64,000 nucleotides of DNA from CAYJLF01 sp964371055 (GTDB lineage Bacteria > Eisenbacteria > RBG-16-71-46 > CAIMUX01): contig CAYJLF010000006.1 in NCBI GenBank assembly GCA_964371055.1, positions 194,561-258,560 of the forward strand. Direction: 5' to 3'. Below, in pieces: positions 54,588 through 61,619 of this stretch; positions within the stretch are counted from its first letter, which is position 1, and the number at the start of each line of letters is the position of its first letter. The notes beneath the pieces are model-generated. The model worked only from the letters and a program-made list of their open reading frames with translations. It was not told where the DNA came from and searched no databases. A program made the position numbers and the translations under genes.

Positions 54588-57500
54588 ACCCTTCCGACCG
54601 TCCCATCGAGGAGATCATCCAGAGCCTCCAGGAGCGCGCGAAGGAACTGGAGTGTCTCTATCAGATCGAGGAGATTCTGCTCGACTCCGCTTCTCCACTC
54701 CACGATGTCTTCCATCGCATTGCCCGAGTCATTCCCAACGGCTGGCAGTTCCCGCAGAACTGCCGCGCGCGGATCACCTATCGCGGGGAGTCGTTCTCCG
54801 AACCCGATTTCGAGCCGACGTTCTGGGGCCAGACCGCCCCGATCCGGGTCCAGGGAGAACCGGTCGGACAGGTCGAGGTCTTCTACACGGTCCAGGGGCC
54901 CCCGGGGGACGAAGGCCCGTTCCTCAAGGACGAGCGCCGCCTGATCAACAGCGTGGCCGAGCGCATCGGCATGTTCCTCGTCCACCGCGAACTCAAGGCC
55001 GCCATGCAGGAACTGGAAACCGCCCGCCGGACCACGACGGCGGGCGCCCAGCGCCAGTGGCTCGTCATCCTCGACTTTCTCAAGCGCACCGACCAGAACC
55101 TGCTGCTCCGGATCGCCCGACGGATGGCCAACCACCTGGCTTGGAATGGAGTGGACGACGCTCTCCGTCTCCTGCAGGCGACGTGGCCCGGCGGGATGCC
55201 CGATCGCGACGTCACCGGCGAGGAAAACCAGCCGCTCGAGCGCCGGAAGCTCGAGGATTCGATCCGGACCGCGGAGCAGACTTTCGAGATCGCCGCCCGG
55301 CACCTGACCGAGGACGAGATCATCCAGTTCATGCAGCGATGGATCAAGGAGGACAAGAGCCGGTTTCTCGTCAACACGGTGGAGAGCCGCGACTCCTCCC
55401 TGGGCGAAATCCGCGCCGCCCTCGAGAAGTACCAGGCCCTCGGCCCGGAAATGATCGAGCTGCCGCCCGCCGCCCGGAAGGGACTTTTGGTCTCCCTCAT
55501 CCACGCTTTCTTCACCGACCAGCTCGAAGTCATCAACATCGCGAAGCGTTTCGTGCGGATCGAGGACTTTCTCCCGCTCCTCGACCGGATCATCATGCCG
55601 CCCCGCAGCCACGGCAAGCTCGGCGGCAAGAGCGCCGGCCTCTTCCTCGCCATGGCCGTGCTGAGGCTTGCGGCCGCGAAGAATCCCGAACTGGGGAGAA
55701 TTCGCTGCCCGCGCACCTGGTACATCACCTCCGACGGCGTGCTCGACTTCATCCGCTTCAACAGCCTCGAGGACGTGTATAACCAGAAGTACGTCGACAT
55801 CGAACAGGTGCGGCAGGAGTATCCCCACATCGTTCAGCTTTTCAAGAACTCCCGTTTCACGACGGAGGTCATGGACGGCCTGTCGGTGCTGCTCGATGAT
55901 CTGGAGGGGCGGCCGATCATCGTGCGCAGCTCCAGTCTGCTGGAAGACCGCTACGGCGCCGCCTTCTCGGGCAAGTACAAGAGCCTCTTTCTGGCCAATC
56001 GCGGGACGAAGCAGGAGCGACTGGCGGCGCTGACCGACGCGATCGCCGAGGTCTATGCGTCGACTTTCGGACCCGACCCGATCGAGTACCGCGCGGAGCG
56101 CGGCCTGATCGACGTCTACGAAGAGATGGGAATCCTCATCCAGGAGGTCGTCGGCTCCCAGGTCGGTCCGTACTTCTTCCCTTCCTACTCCGGTGTCGCG
56201 TTCAGCCGGAACGAGTTCCGCTGGTCCGGGCGGATCAAGCGGGACGACGGCCTGGTGCGCATGGTGCCCGGCCTCGGCACCCGGGCGGTCGATCGCCTGA
56301 AGGATGACTACCCGCTGCTGCTGGCCCCCGGACAGCCCGGCCTTCGGGTCAATGTCACGCCGGACGAGGTGCTCCGCTATTCGCCGAAGAAGCTCGACGT
56401 CATCAACCTCGAAAGCTCGAGCTTCGAGACGATCGAAGTTTCCGACCTGCTGCGGCGCTTCGGCGCGGAGTATCCGGGCATCCAGTCCCTCGTCTCGACC
56501 TGGGAGAGCGGACACCTGCGGAACAAGGTGGGACTCGGCCCCGACTTCGAAAACGACGAGCTCGTCATGACCTTCGACGGTCTCATCCGGCAGTCGCCGT
56601 TCATCCGCGTCATGCGAACCCTGCTCAAGACCCTGGAGGAAGCGCTCGGCACGCCGGTCGATCTGGAGTTCGCCTCCGACGGCCGCGATCTCTTTCTGGT
56701 GCAATGTCGGCCCCAGAGCGGCGGAGGCGACAGCGCCCCGGCCAGCATTCCACGCGAAGTGCGCGAAGAGCGGATCGTCTTCACGGCCAAGAAGTACATC
56801 AGCAACGGCCGGGTGCCGGGGATCAGCCACATCGTCTACGTCGATCCGGAGAAGTACAACGAACTCCCCGATGTCGAGCGCTTGAAGGAAGTCGGCCGGG
56901 CGATCGGCCGGCTGAACAACCTCCTTCCAAGACGACGCTTCATTCTGATGGGGCCGGGGCGCTGGGGCAGCCGGGGGGACATCAAGCTGGGCGTGAACGT
57001 GACCTACGCCGACATCAACAACACCGCGATGTTGATCGAGATCGCGCGCCGCAAGGGGAGCTACGTGCCTGACCTCTCCTTCGGCACGCACTTCTTCCAG
57101 GACCTGGTCGAGTCGCAGATCCGGTACCTCCCGCTCTATCCGGACGACCAGGGAACCGTCTTCAACCAGATGTTCCTGGCGCGTTCGCCGAGCATTCTCA
57201 GCTCGTTGCTGCCCGAGTTCGCGCATCTGGAGGACGTGATCCGGGTCATCGACGTGCCGGGCGTGGCGAAGGGTCTGGTCCTGCGCGTGCTGATGAACGC
57301 CGACCTCGAGGAGGCGATCGGGCTCCTCTCGTCGCCCACCGTCGACGCGGCCGACCTCACCGGCATGGCCGGACATCAGGACGATACGCCGGAGCAGCAC
57401 TGGCGCTGGCGGCTGCACTACGCCGAGCAGATCGCGGCGGAAATCGATCCCGAGCGCTTCGGTGTCGTCGCGTTCTACGTCCTGGGATCAACCAAGAATG

Positions 57501-57784
57501 CCACCGCCGGCCCGGGCAGCGACATCGACATCATGGTCCACTTTCGGGGCACCGAGGGTCAGCGGCGCGATCTCTGCAGCTGGCTCGACGGCTGGAGCCG
57601 CTGCCTGAGCGAGATCAACTTTCTGCGCACGGGATACCGCACACCGGGCCTGCTCGACGTCCACCTGGTCACGGACGAGGAGGTCGCAGCCAAGACCAGC
57701 TTCACCGCCAAGATCGGCGCGATCAGCGATCCCGCGCGGGAGATCCCGCTGCGCAAGAGAAGCGGCCAGACTCCCACGCCATGA
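54584..57784 (+). CDS. Large PPDK_N-type protein with N-terminal GAF-like and C-terminal nucleotidyltransferase domains
   Basis: This 1066-residue protein has three parts. Residues 10-160 look like a GAF or similar sensor domain (ECLYQIEEILLDSASPLHDV, FLKDERRLINSVAERIGMFL). The middle carries PPDK_N motifs GKLGGKSAGLFLAMAV (about 346) and PIIVRSSSLLEDRYGAAFSG (about 443), with GPGRWGSRGDIKLG and SFGTHFFQDLVESQ later. From about residue 960 a polymerase-beta-type nucleotidyltransferase motif appears: FYVLGSTKNATAGPGSDIDI, matching G-S-x(n)-D-x-D. No phospho-histidine or PEP-binding barrel is present. The fusion suggests a regulated nucleotide-dependent modification enzyme. It is coupled to the upstream gene, and its stop overlaps the thioesterase ATG. 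Confidence 0.8.
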   Translation: MNPSDRPIEEIIQSLQERAKELECLYQIEEILLDSASPLHDVFHRIARVIPNGWQFPQNCRARITYRGESFSEPDFEPTFWGQTAPIRVQGEPVGQVEVFYTVQGPPGDEGPFLKDERRLINSVAERIGMFLVHRELKAAMQELETARRTTTAGAQRQWLVILDFLKRTDQNLLLRIARRMANHLAWNGVDDALRLLQATWPGGMPDRDVTGEENQPLERRKLEDSIRTAEQTFEIAARHLTEDEIIQFMQRWIKEDKSRFLVNTVESRDSSLGEIRAALEKYQALGPEMIELPPAARKGLLVSLIHAFFTDQLEVINIAKRFVRIEDFLPLLDRIIMPPRSHGKLGGKSAGLFLAMAVLRLAAAKNPELGRIRCPRTWYITSDGVLDFIRFNSLEDVYNQKYVDIEQVRQEYPHIVQLFKNSRFTTEVMDGLSVLLDDLEGRPIIVRSSSLLEDRYGAAFSGKYKSLFLANRGTKQERLAALTDAIAEVYASTFGPDPIEYRAERGLIDVYEEMGILIQEVVGSQVGPYFFPSYSGVAFSRNEFRWSGRIKRDDGLVRMVPGLGTRAVDRLKDDYPLLLAPGQPGLRVNVTPDEVLRYSPKKLDVINLESSSFETIEVSDLLRRFGAEYPGIQSLVSTWESGHLRNKVGLGPDFENDELVMTFDGLIRQSPFIRVMRTLLKTLEEALGTPVDLEFASDGRDLFLVQCRPQSGGGDSAPASIPREVREERIVFTAKKYISNGRVPGISHIVYVDPEKYNELPDVERLKEVGRAIGRLNNLLPRRRFILMGPGRWGSRGDIKLGVNVTYADINNTAMLIEIARRKGSYVPDLSFGTHFFQDLVESQIRYLPLYPDDQGTVFNQMFLARSPSILSSLLPEFAHLEDVIRVIDVPGVAKGLVLRVLMNADLEEAIGLLSSPTVDAADLTGMAGHQDDTPEQHWRWRLHYAEQIAAEIDPERFGVVAFYVLGSTKNATAGPGSDIDIMVHFRGTEGQRRDLCSWLDGWSRCLSEINFLRTGYRTPGLLDVHLVTDEEVAAKTSFTAKIGAISDPAREIPLRKRSGQTPTP

Positions 57785-58206
57785 CCAATTCCGCCTTCGA
57801 TCGCGATGACCTCTGCTTCGTCTGCGGCCAGGACAATCCCGGCGGTCTGCGCCTCAACCCCGAGTCGCAGGAGGGGCGGGCCGTCATCGACTGGACCCCT
57901 CCCCCGACCTACCAGGGTTACGCCGGGGTCCTGCACGGCGGCGTCATCTCGACCTTGCTGGACGAGGCCATGGCCCACGCCGCACTCTCCCTGGTCGGCC
58001 GTGCGCCGACCGTCGAGATCGCGGTGCAGTTCCTGAAGCCCGTCCTGACCGGGCAACCGCTCTCCGTGCGGGCCGAGGTGCGCGAGCGCCGCCGGCGCGT
58101 CCTCATCGTCGACGCCGAACTCGTCCAGGACGGCGAGACCCGGGCGCGCGGCGAGGGGAAGTTCATTGCGGTAAAACGGGCCCCGGAGGAAGGTAGCGCC
58201 GGGTGA
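57781..58206 (+). CDS. PaaI-like hotdog-fold thioesterase
   Basis: The 141-residue protein begins with CFVCGQDNPGGLRL, a short Cys-containing lead-in found in many PaaI-type proteins, and has the core GYAGVLHGGVISTLLDEAMAH with the HGG motif that binds the thioester. It continues VEIAVQFLKPVLTGQPL. Such enzymes hydrolyse acyl-CoA thioesters. It is the last gene of the operon begun by the PPDK-like genes (ATGA overlap) and is followed by tandem repeats. Confidence 0.88.
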   Translation: MTNSAFDRDDLCFVCGQDNPGGLRLNPESQEGRAVIDWTPPPTYQGYAGVLHGGVISTLLDEAMAHAALSLVGRAPTVEIAVQFLKPVLTGQPLSVRAEVRERRRRVLIVDAELVQDGETRARGEGKFIAVKRAPEEGSAG

Positions 58207-58230
58207 GTTGCCGCTATCGAGTCACATGTT

Positions 58231-58411
58231 GCGGGGGCTCCGCGGGGTGTGCTCTCGCGCGAGCGGCTCGCCAGCGTGCCATTAGAACGGGGCGGGCTCG
58301 CCTTGAGCGCGCCTTGCGGTCCGGCGGGGGCTCCGCGGGGTGTGCTCTCGCGCGAACGGCTCGCCAGCGTGCCATTGGAACGGGGCGGGCTCGCCTTGAG
58401 CGCGCCTTGCG
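58231..58411. repeat. Two near-identical 88-bp direct repeats (93-bp period)
   Basis: Copies at 58231-58318 and 58324-58411 differ at only two positions. Each contains GGGGCTCCGCGGGGTGTGCT and a CGCCTTGAGCGCGCC segment. They lie in a 593-bp gene-poor stretch after the thioesterase gene. Frames crossing them give arginine/alanine-rich translations without ribosome sites and are probably not coding. Confidence 0.75.
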
Positions 58412-58450
58412 CCGCCGGGGCCCGGGATGACGCGCGGCTGGTGTGGCGCG

Positions 58451-58515
58451 GCGCGCACATCGCGCTCGAGCACACCCGCGCTGCGCCCAGGGGCGCACAC
58501 ATCGCGCTTGAGCAC
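58451..58515. repeat. 42-bp-period repeat, also present inverted at the window end
   Basis: A full 42-base unit (58468-58509, starting GAGCACACCCGCGCTGCGCC) is flanked by partial units. Its reverse complement occurs in tandem at 63920-64000 with few changes. This marks a dispersed intergenic repeat family bracketing the 58.5-63.9 kb genes in opposite orientation. Confidence 0.75.
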
Positions 58516-58653
58516 GCCATTCGCCACGGGCAAATGAGAATGGAGTTGCACATGTCGTCAGCCAGCCTCGATCCACCTGAACTGGAGAGTTACATCCACG
58601 AGCGCTCCGGAACATTGACGATCGCGCTCGGCTCGATCATGGAGGGTTGATGA

Positions 58654-58833
58654 CGTGCCTTCCGGGGCCCGGTCGGGTCCCTCGGCCTACCCTCCCCTCT
58701 CGATGACTATGAGCACTGGACGGCCGGAACGGTCGGCATCTACGTACACCGCGATCTCCTACCGGAGCCGCCCGATGCAGTGCGCTTCCACTTCGGCGCC
58801 TATGGCTGGTGCGAGGTGACACGCGTCGATTGA
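58654..58833 (+). pseudogene. Gene remnant after an in-frame double stop
   Basis: The 59-codon frame has coding-like composition (DDYEHWTAGTVGIYVHRDLL, then FHFGAYGWCEVTRVD) but no ATG, GTG or TTG. It follows directly after two consecutive TGA codons at 58648-58653 that close an upstream frame in the same phase (SSASLDPPELESYIHERSG to GSIMEG). The simplest reading is a decayed gene whose 5' part has been replaced by repeats. Its end overlaps the convergent CPBP-like gene by 34 bases. I recognise no family. Confidence 0.4.
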
Positions 58834-59759
58834 TCTCGACCCGACGATCCCGTGGCCGTCGCCGGCGGCGACCAGCGTGGCCGGACGATCTGACCGCTCC
58901 GCACCGCTCTCCGCACCAGCCAGATCGCCGGCACCAGATGCAGCAGGTGCGCCACCACCGAGGCCTCGAGGCCAAACTCTCCCCCCGTCAACCAGACCGG
59001 TCCGTCGATCCTCGCGGTGATCCAGCTTGGCAACGTCGTCACCCCCGAGTTCGGCATCCCGAAGACGCCGTCCTGGAAGACGTTCCATCCCGCGTGGATC
59101 CCCCAGACCAGCCACAACCGCCGCGTGACTACAAAGGCGAAGACGAGGAGCAGGTCTCCCACCGCCAGTCCGGCGAAACCCGCGGGCGTCAGGTGGCCGT
59201 TGGCCACGTGGCTCGCCGCAAAGATCAGGCTTGTCGCCGCGAAGGCGATCCACGTGCCGGTCCACTCCTCGATGAGTCGGAAGAGGACAACCCGGAAGAT
59301 CAGCACCTGCGCGAAGGCGCCGCCGCCGAAGATGACGAGAGCATGCGGGAGCGTCCACGGACTCCCGAGACTCTCCACCACGTACGCTCCCGTCGCCGCC
59401 ATGACCGCAACCGTCGTACCGACCAATCCCAGAGCGATCAAACCTCCCCACCCGACCTCGGCGGCCGCGCCGCCCCCGGCAACCTCCAGCGGCTGACGGC
59501 GCTCGATGCGCGCCACGTAGAGCCGGTAGGCCAGGAGCATCAACCCGATCCCGCCGATATCCACGATATCCCCGACCACGCTCCCCGCCGCGCCCGGGAG
59601 GAACCTGTCGGCGCCGATCGCCAGCAGGTTCCGCACCGCCAGAGCCGGCGCGATGAAGGCCAGCGCGATCACGATCCTCGTCATAGGGAACTGCATCACT
59701 CGATCCCGGGTCGAGACGCGCGGCGCCCGGCTGAACAGGGCAGTGGCAGGGGTCAACAT
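58800..59759 (-). CDS. CPBP-like intramembrane protein with altered active site
   Basis: The 319-residue protein has about eight membrane helices. It follows the CPBP (CAAX/Rce1-like) layout: a first motif region GGGAFAQVLIFRVVLFRLIEE, then FAASHVANG with the motif-2 His, then GIHAGWNVFQD with the motif-3 His and Asn. In active CPBP proteases motif 1 reads EExxxR; here the glutamates are Ala-Gln (AQVLIFR), so proteolytic activity is doubtful. CPBP proteins act in prenyl-protein processing, bacteriocin immunity or regulated proteolysis. GGAGGTGTAG precedes the ATG, which directly follows the TetR stop, so the two form an operon. Confidence 0.78.
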   Translation of the reverse strand: MLTPATALFSRAPRVSTRDRVMQFPMTRIVIALAFIAPALAVRNLLAIGADRFLPGAAGSVVGDIVDIGGIGLMLLAYRLYVARIERRQPLEVAGGGAAAEVGWGGLIALGLVGTTVAVMAATGAYVVESLGSPWTLPHALVIFGGGAFAQVLIFRVVLFRLIEEWTGTWIAFAATSLIFAASHVANGHLTPAGFAGLAVGDLLLVFAFVVTRRLWLVWGIHAGWNVFQDGVFGMPNSGVTTLPSWITARIDGPVWLTGGEFGLEASVVAHLLHLVPAIWLVRRAVRSGQIVRPRWSPPATATGSSGRDQSTRVTSHQP

Positions 59760-60431
59760 CTACACCTCCGTCGTTGTCTGCCGGACCGCGTCCGGCCGCG
59801 CCTCTTCGGGAGCAGAGCAGCCGATCGACCGGACGAAGAGATCGAGGAAGTGAGCGGCTGCGACGTCCGCCTCGACCGGGGAGAAGCTGTATCCGGGGAA
59901 GAGGGCCTTGTTCAGGACGGCCCGAAATGTGAGGGCGTAGTGGTTGATCGTCAGGTCGATCGGCAGATCCGGCCGCACCGTGCCATCCGCCTGGCCCCGC
60001 TCGAACGCCGCCCGCAGGCCGGCCACGATCTCTTCGTTGAGCAGGCGGAACCGGCGGAAGACCGACGGCCGGATGGCGCCGCGGTCGATCCCGCGGTAAT
60101 CCCAGAACGACTGCAGGCGGAGATCGTTCGGGTGCTCCCGAGCGAAGGCATAGAGCCCTTCGCCCCACGCCCGGACCTGCCCCAGTCCCGTCCCGGCCAT
60201 GGCCATGTGAGCGCGTTGCCGCTCCCAGCGAACCTTCAGGCCATCCGTGAAGACGACCAGGCAGATCTCCTCGCGGCTCTGAAAGTGGGCATAGAGGGTC
60301 CGGCGCGTGTACCCGGCCGCGCGGGCGATCGCTTCCATCGAGGAGTCCTCGAACCCCTGGCGGAAGAAGAGGTCCCGGGCCGCCGCCAGAATCCGCGCGC
60401 GCGCCAGGGCTTTCCTGGGGCGAAGGGCCAT
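59760..60431 (-). CDS. TetR-family transcriptional regulator
   Basis: The 223-residue protein has an N-terminal helix-turn-helix (ARILAAARDLFFRQGFEDSS, MEAIARAAGYTRRTLYAHFQ) and an all-helical ligand domain (ALTFRAVLNKALFPGY near the C-terminus). A perfect dyad 15 bp upstream of the start is its likely operator and would place both its own operon and the divergent acyltransferase gene under its control. GGGGG precedes the ATG at 60431. The inducer is unknown; fatty-acid or lipid ligands would fit the neighbouring genes. Confidence 0.88.
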   Translation of the reverse strand: MALRPRKALARARILAAARDLFFRQGFEDSSMEAIARAAGYTRRTLYAHFQSREEICLVVFTDGLKVRWERQRAHMAMAGTGLGQVRAWGEGLYAFAREHPNDLRLQSFWDYRGIDRGAIRPSVFRRFRLLNEEIVAGLRAAFERGQADGTVRPDLPIDLTINHYALTFRAVLNKALFPGYSFSPVEADVAAAHFLDLFVRSIGCSAPEEARPDAVRQTTTEV

Positions 60432-60445
60432 GACAACCCCCGATC

Positions 60446-60460
60446 TACACAGTGTGTGTA
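60446..60460. promoter_or_regulatory. Perfect palindrome TACACA-GTG-TGTGTA, probable TetR operator
   Basis: Six-base arms surround a three-base centre, placed between the divergent tetR and acyltransferase genes. Size, symmetry and location are those of a TetR-family operator. It also overlaps the likely promoter region. Confidence 0.7.
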
Positions 60461-60467
60461 ATTCTCT

Positions 60468-61571
60468 TTGCCGTACGGGCCAGGGCCGCCCGGGTTGCAG
60501 CGGATCGAGGCTCATGGCAGACTTTTCGCTCGGGCCGGCGCGCGTTCGCTCCGGCAAGACCTGGAGGTACCCCTGACCCGGACCCGACCTCCGCTTCAAC
60601 CAGCCACCACAGCGCTGATCTTCCCGCCCGGCGGTTACCTGTGGCCGGGCATGGGAAACGATCTGGAGGACTCCGCACAGCAGGTCGTGCTCGATCGGGT
60701 CGACGAGGCGCTGGCGTCCCTGGAGGTGCCACGGGGCTCCCTTCGCCGGCTGATGGCCGGACACGAGCAGGCACGGCGCGAACGCACTGGAGGCGGCTGG
60801 CGCTGGACCGGCGACTTCCCGCTCAGCATGGTCGCCCAGCTGGCGCTCGGGGTCGGCCTCGCCCGGGAGTTCGTCGAACGTCACGGCCCACCCGGGGCGC
60901 TGGCGGGAGAGAGCATGGGGGAGCTGGCCGCCTATGCCGTCGCTGGCGCGCTCCCCCTGGAGGACGCGGCCATCCTGACCTACCGCTGGGCGCGGGACCT
61001 CGCGGCGGCCTCCGACGCACTCCGCCTGCGGATGGCCGTGGTCGAGGATCTTGACAAGCGTGCGATGGCGGACCTCTCTCCGGCGCTCGGCGCGAACATC
61101 GTGGTCTCGGAAGCCTCGGGCTTACACATCGTCGCTCTGCCGGTCGAACAACTCGATGCCCTGGAACGCGAAGCCGCCCGCCTCGGCGGCCGGACCATCG
61201 TCTCCAACAACCACTGCGCGGCCCACGAACCGCGACTGGCCGCCGTACCCGGGATCTGGGACGAGCACGAGCGGTTCCTCGACCGGCTCTCCTTCGCCGC
61301 CCCGGCCATCCCGCTCCTCTCGACGCTCCACCCTCCCCGGCGCCTCGAGACAGCAGACGCGCTGCGGCGGAATCGGTCGGAGACGAGCTTTCAGCGCGTC
61401 CGTTGGGACGAGACCGTGGCCGCGCTACCGGAGCTGGGGACCCAGCGCCTCGTCATGCTGGGGCCGGTGTCGAGCGGCTATGCGCTCCGCAAACTCCGCT
61501 CTGCCGAGCCGCAGCTCGCCCCCATGAAGATCAAGGTCGTGGCAAGCCTGGCCGGCATCGCCTCGCTGTGA
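60468..61571 (+). CDS. FabD-like acyltransferase domain protein
   Basis: From about residue 50 the protein has malonyl-CoA:ACP transacylase features: ALIFPPGGYLWPGMGNDLED (cf. FPGQGSQxxGMG), a nucleophile elbow ALAGESMGELAAYA (GESMG in place of GHSLG) and a later NNHCAAHEP segment that could supply the catalytic His. Acyltransferases of this type load acyl groups onto carrier proteins. It stands alone, without ketosynthase or ACP genes, so the substrate is unknown. The start is uncertain. TTG codons at 60468 and 60495 are in frame without good ribosome sites, and GGAGGTACC precedes a CTG at 60573, where the conserved part begins. It is divergent from tetR and shares its operator. Confidence 0.75.
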   Translation: MPYGPGPPGLQRIEAHGRLFARAGARSLRQDLEVPLTRTRPPLQPATTALIFPPGGYLWPGMGNDLEDSAQQVVLDRVDEALASLEVPRGSLRRLMAGHEQARRERTGGGWRWTGDFPLSMVAQLALGVGLAREFVERHGPPGALAGESMGELAAYAVAGALPLEDAAILTYRWARDLAAASDALRLRMAVVEDLDKRAMADLSPALGANIVVSEASGLHIVALPVEQLDALEREAARLGGRTIVSNNHCAAHEPRLAAVPGIWDEHERFLDRLSFAAPAIPLLSTLHPPRRLETADALRRNRSETSFQRVRWDETVAALPELGTQRLVMLGPVSSGYALRKLRSAEPQLAPMKIKVVASLAGIASL

Positions 61572-61619
61572 TGTTGGCCGGGCGCACCGGCCGACTCACT
61601 GGAGGACCATCCTCCGCCG

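Noticed and set aside
54425..57418. A 997-codon minus-strand frame opposite the PPDK-like gene.
   Set aside because: Antisense artefact. The plus-strand frame has clear ATP-grasp and nucleotidyltransferase motifs and operon-like overlaps.
58231..58515. A CRISPR array.
   Set aside because: Units are directly abutting or overlapping with no unique spacers of constant length, and there are no cas genes in the window.
58249..58650. A possible protein across the tandem repeats.
   Set aside because: Translation is a duplicated Arg/Ala/Gly-rich sequence without a ribosome site or family features. Only the last 30 codons look coding-like.
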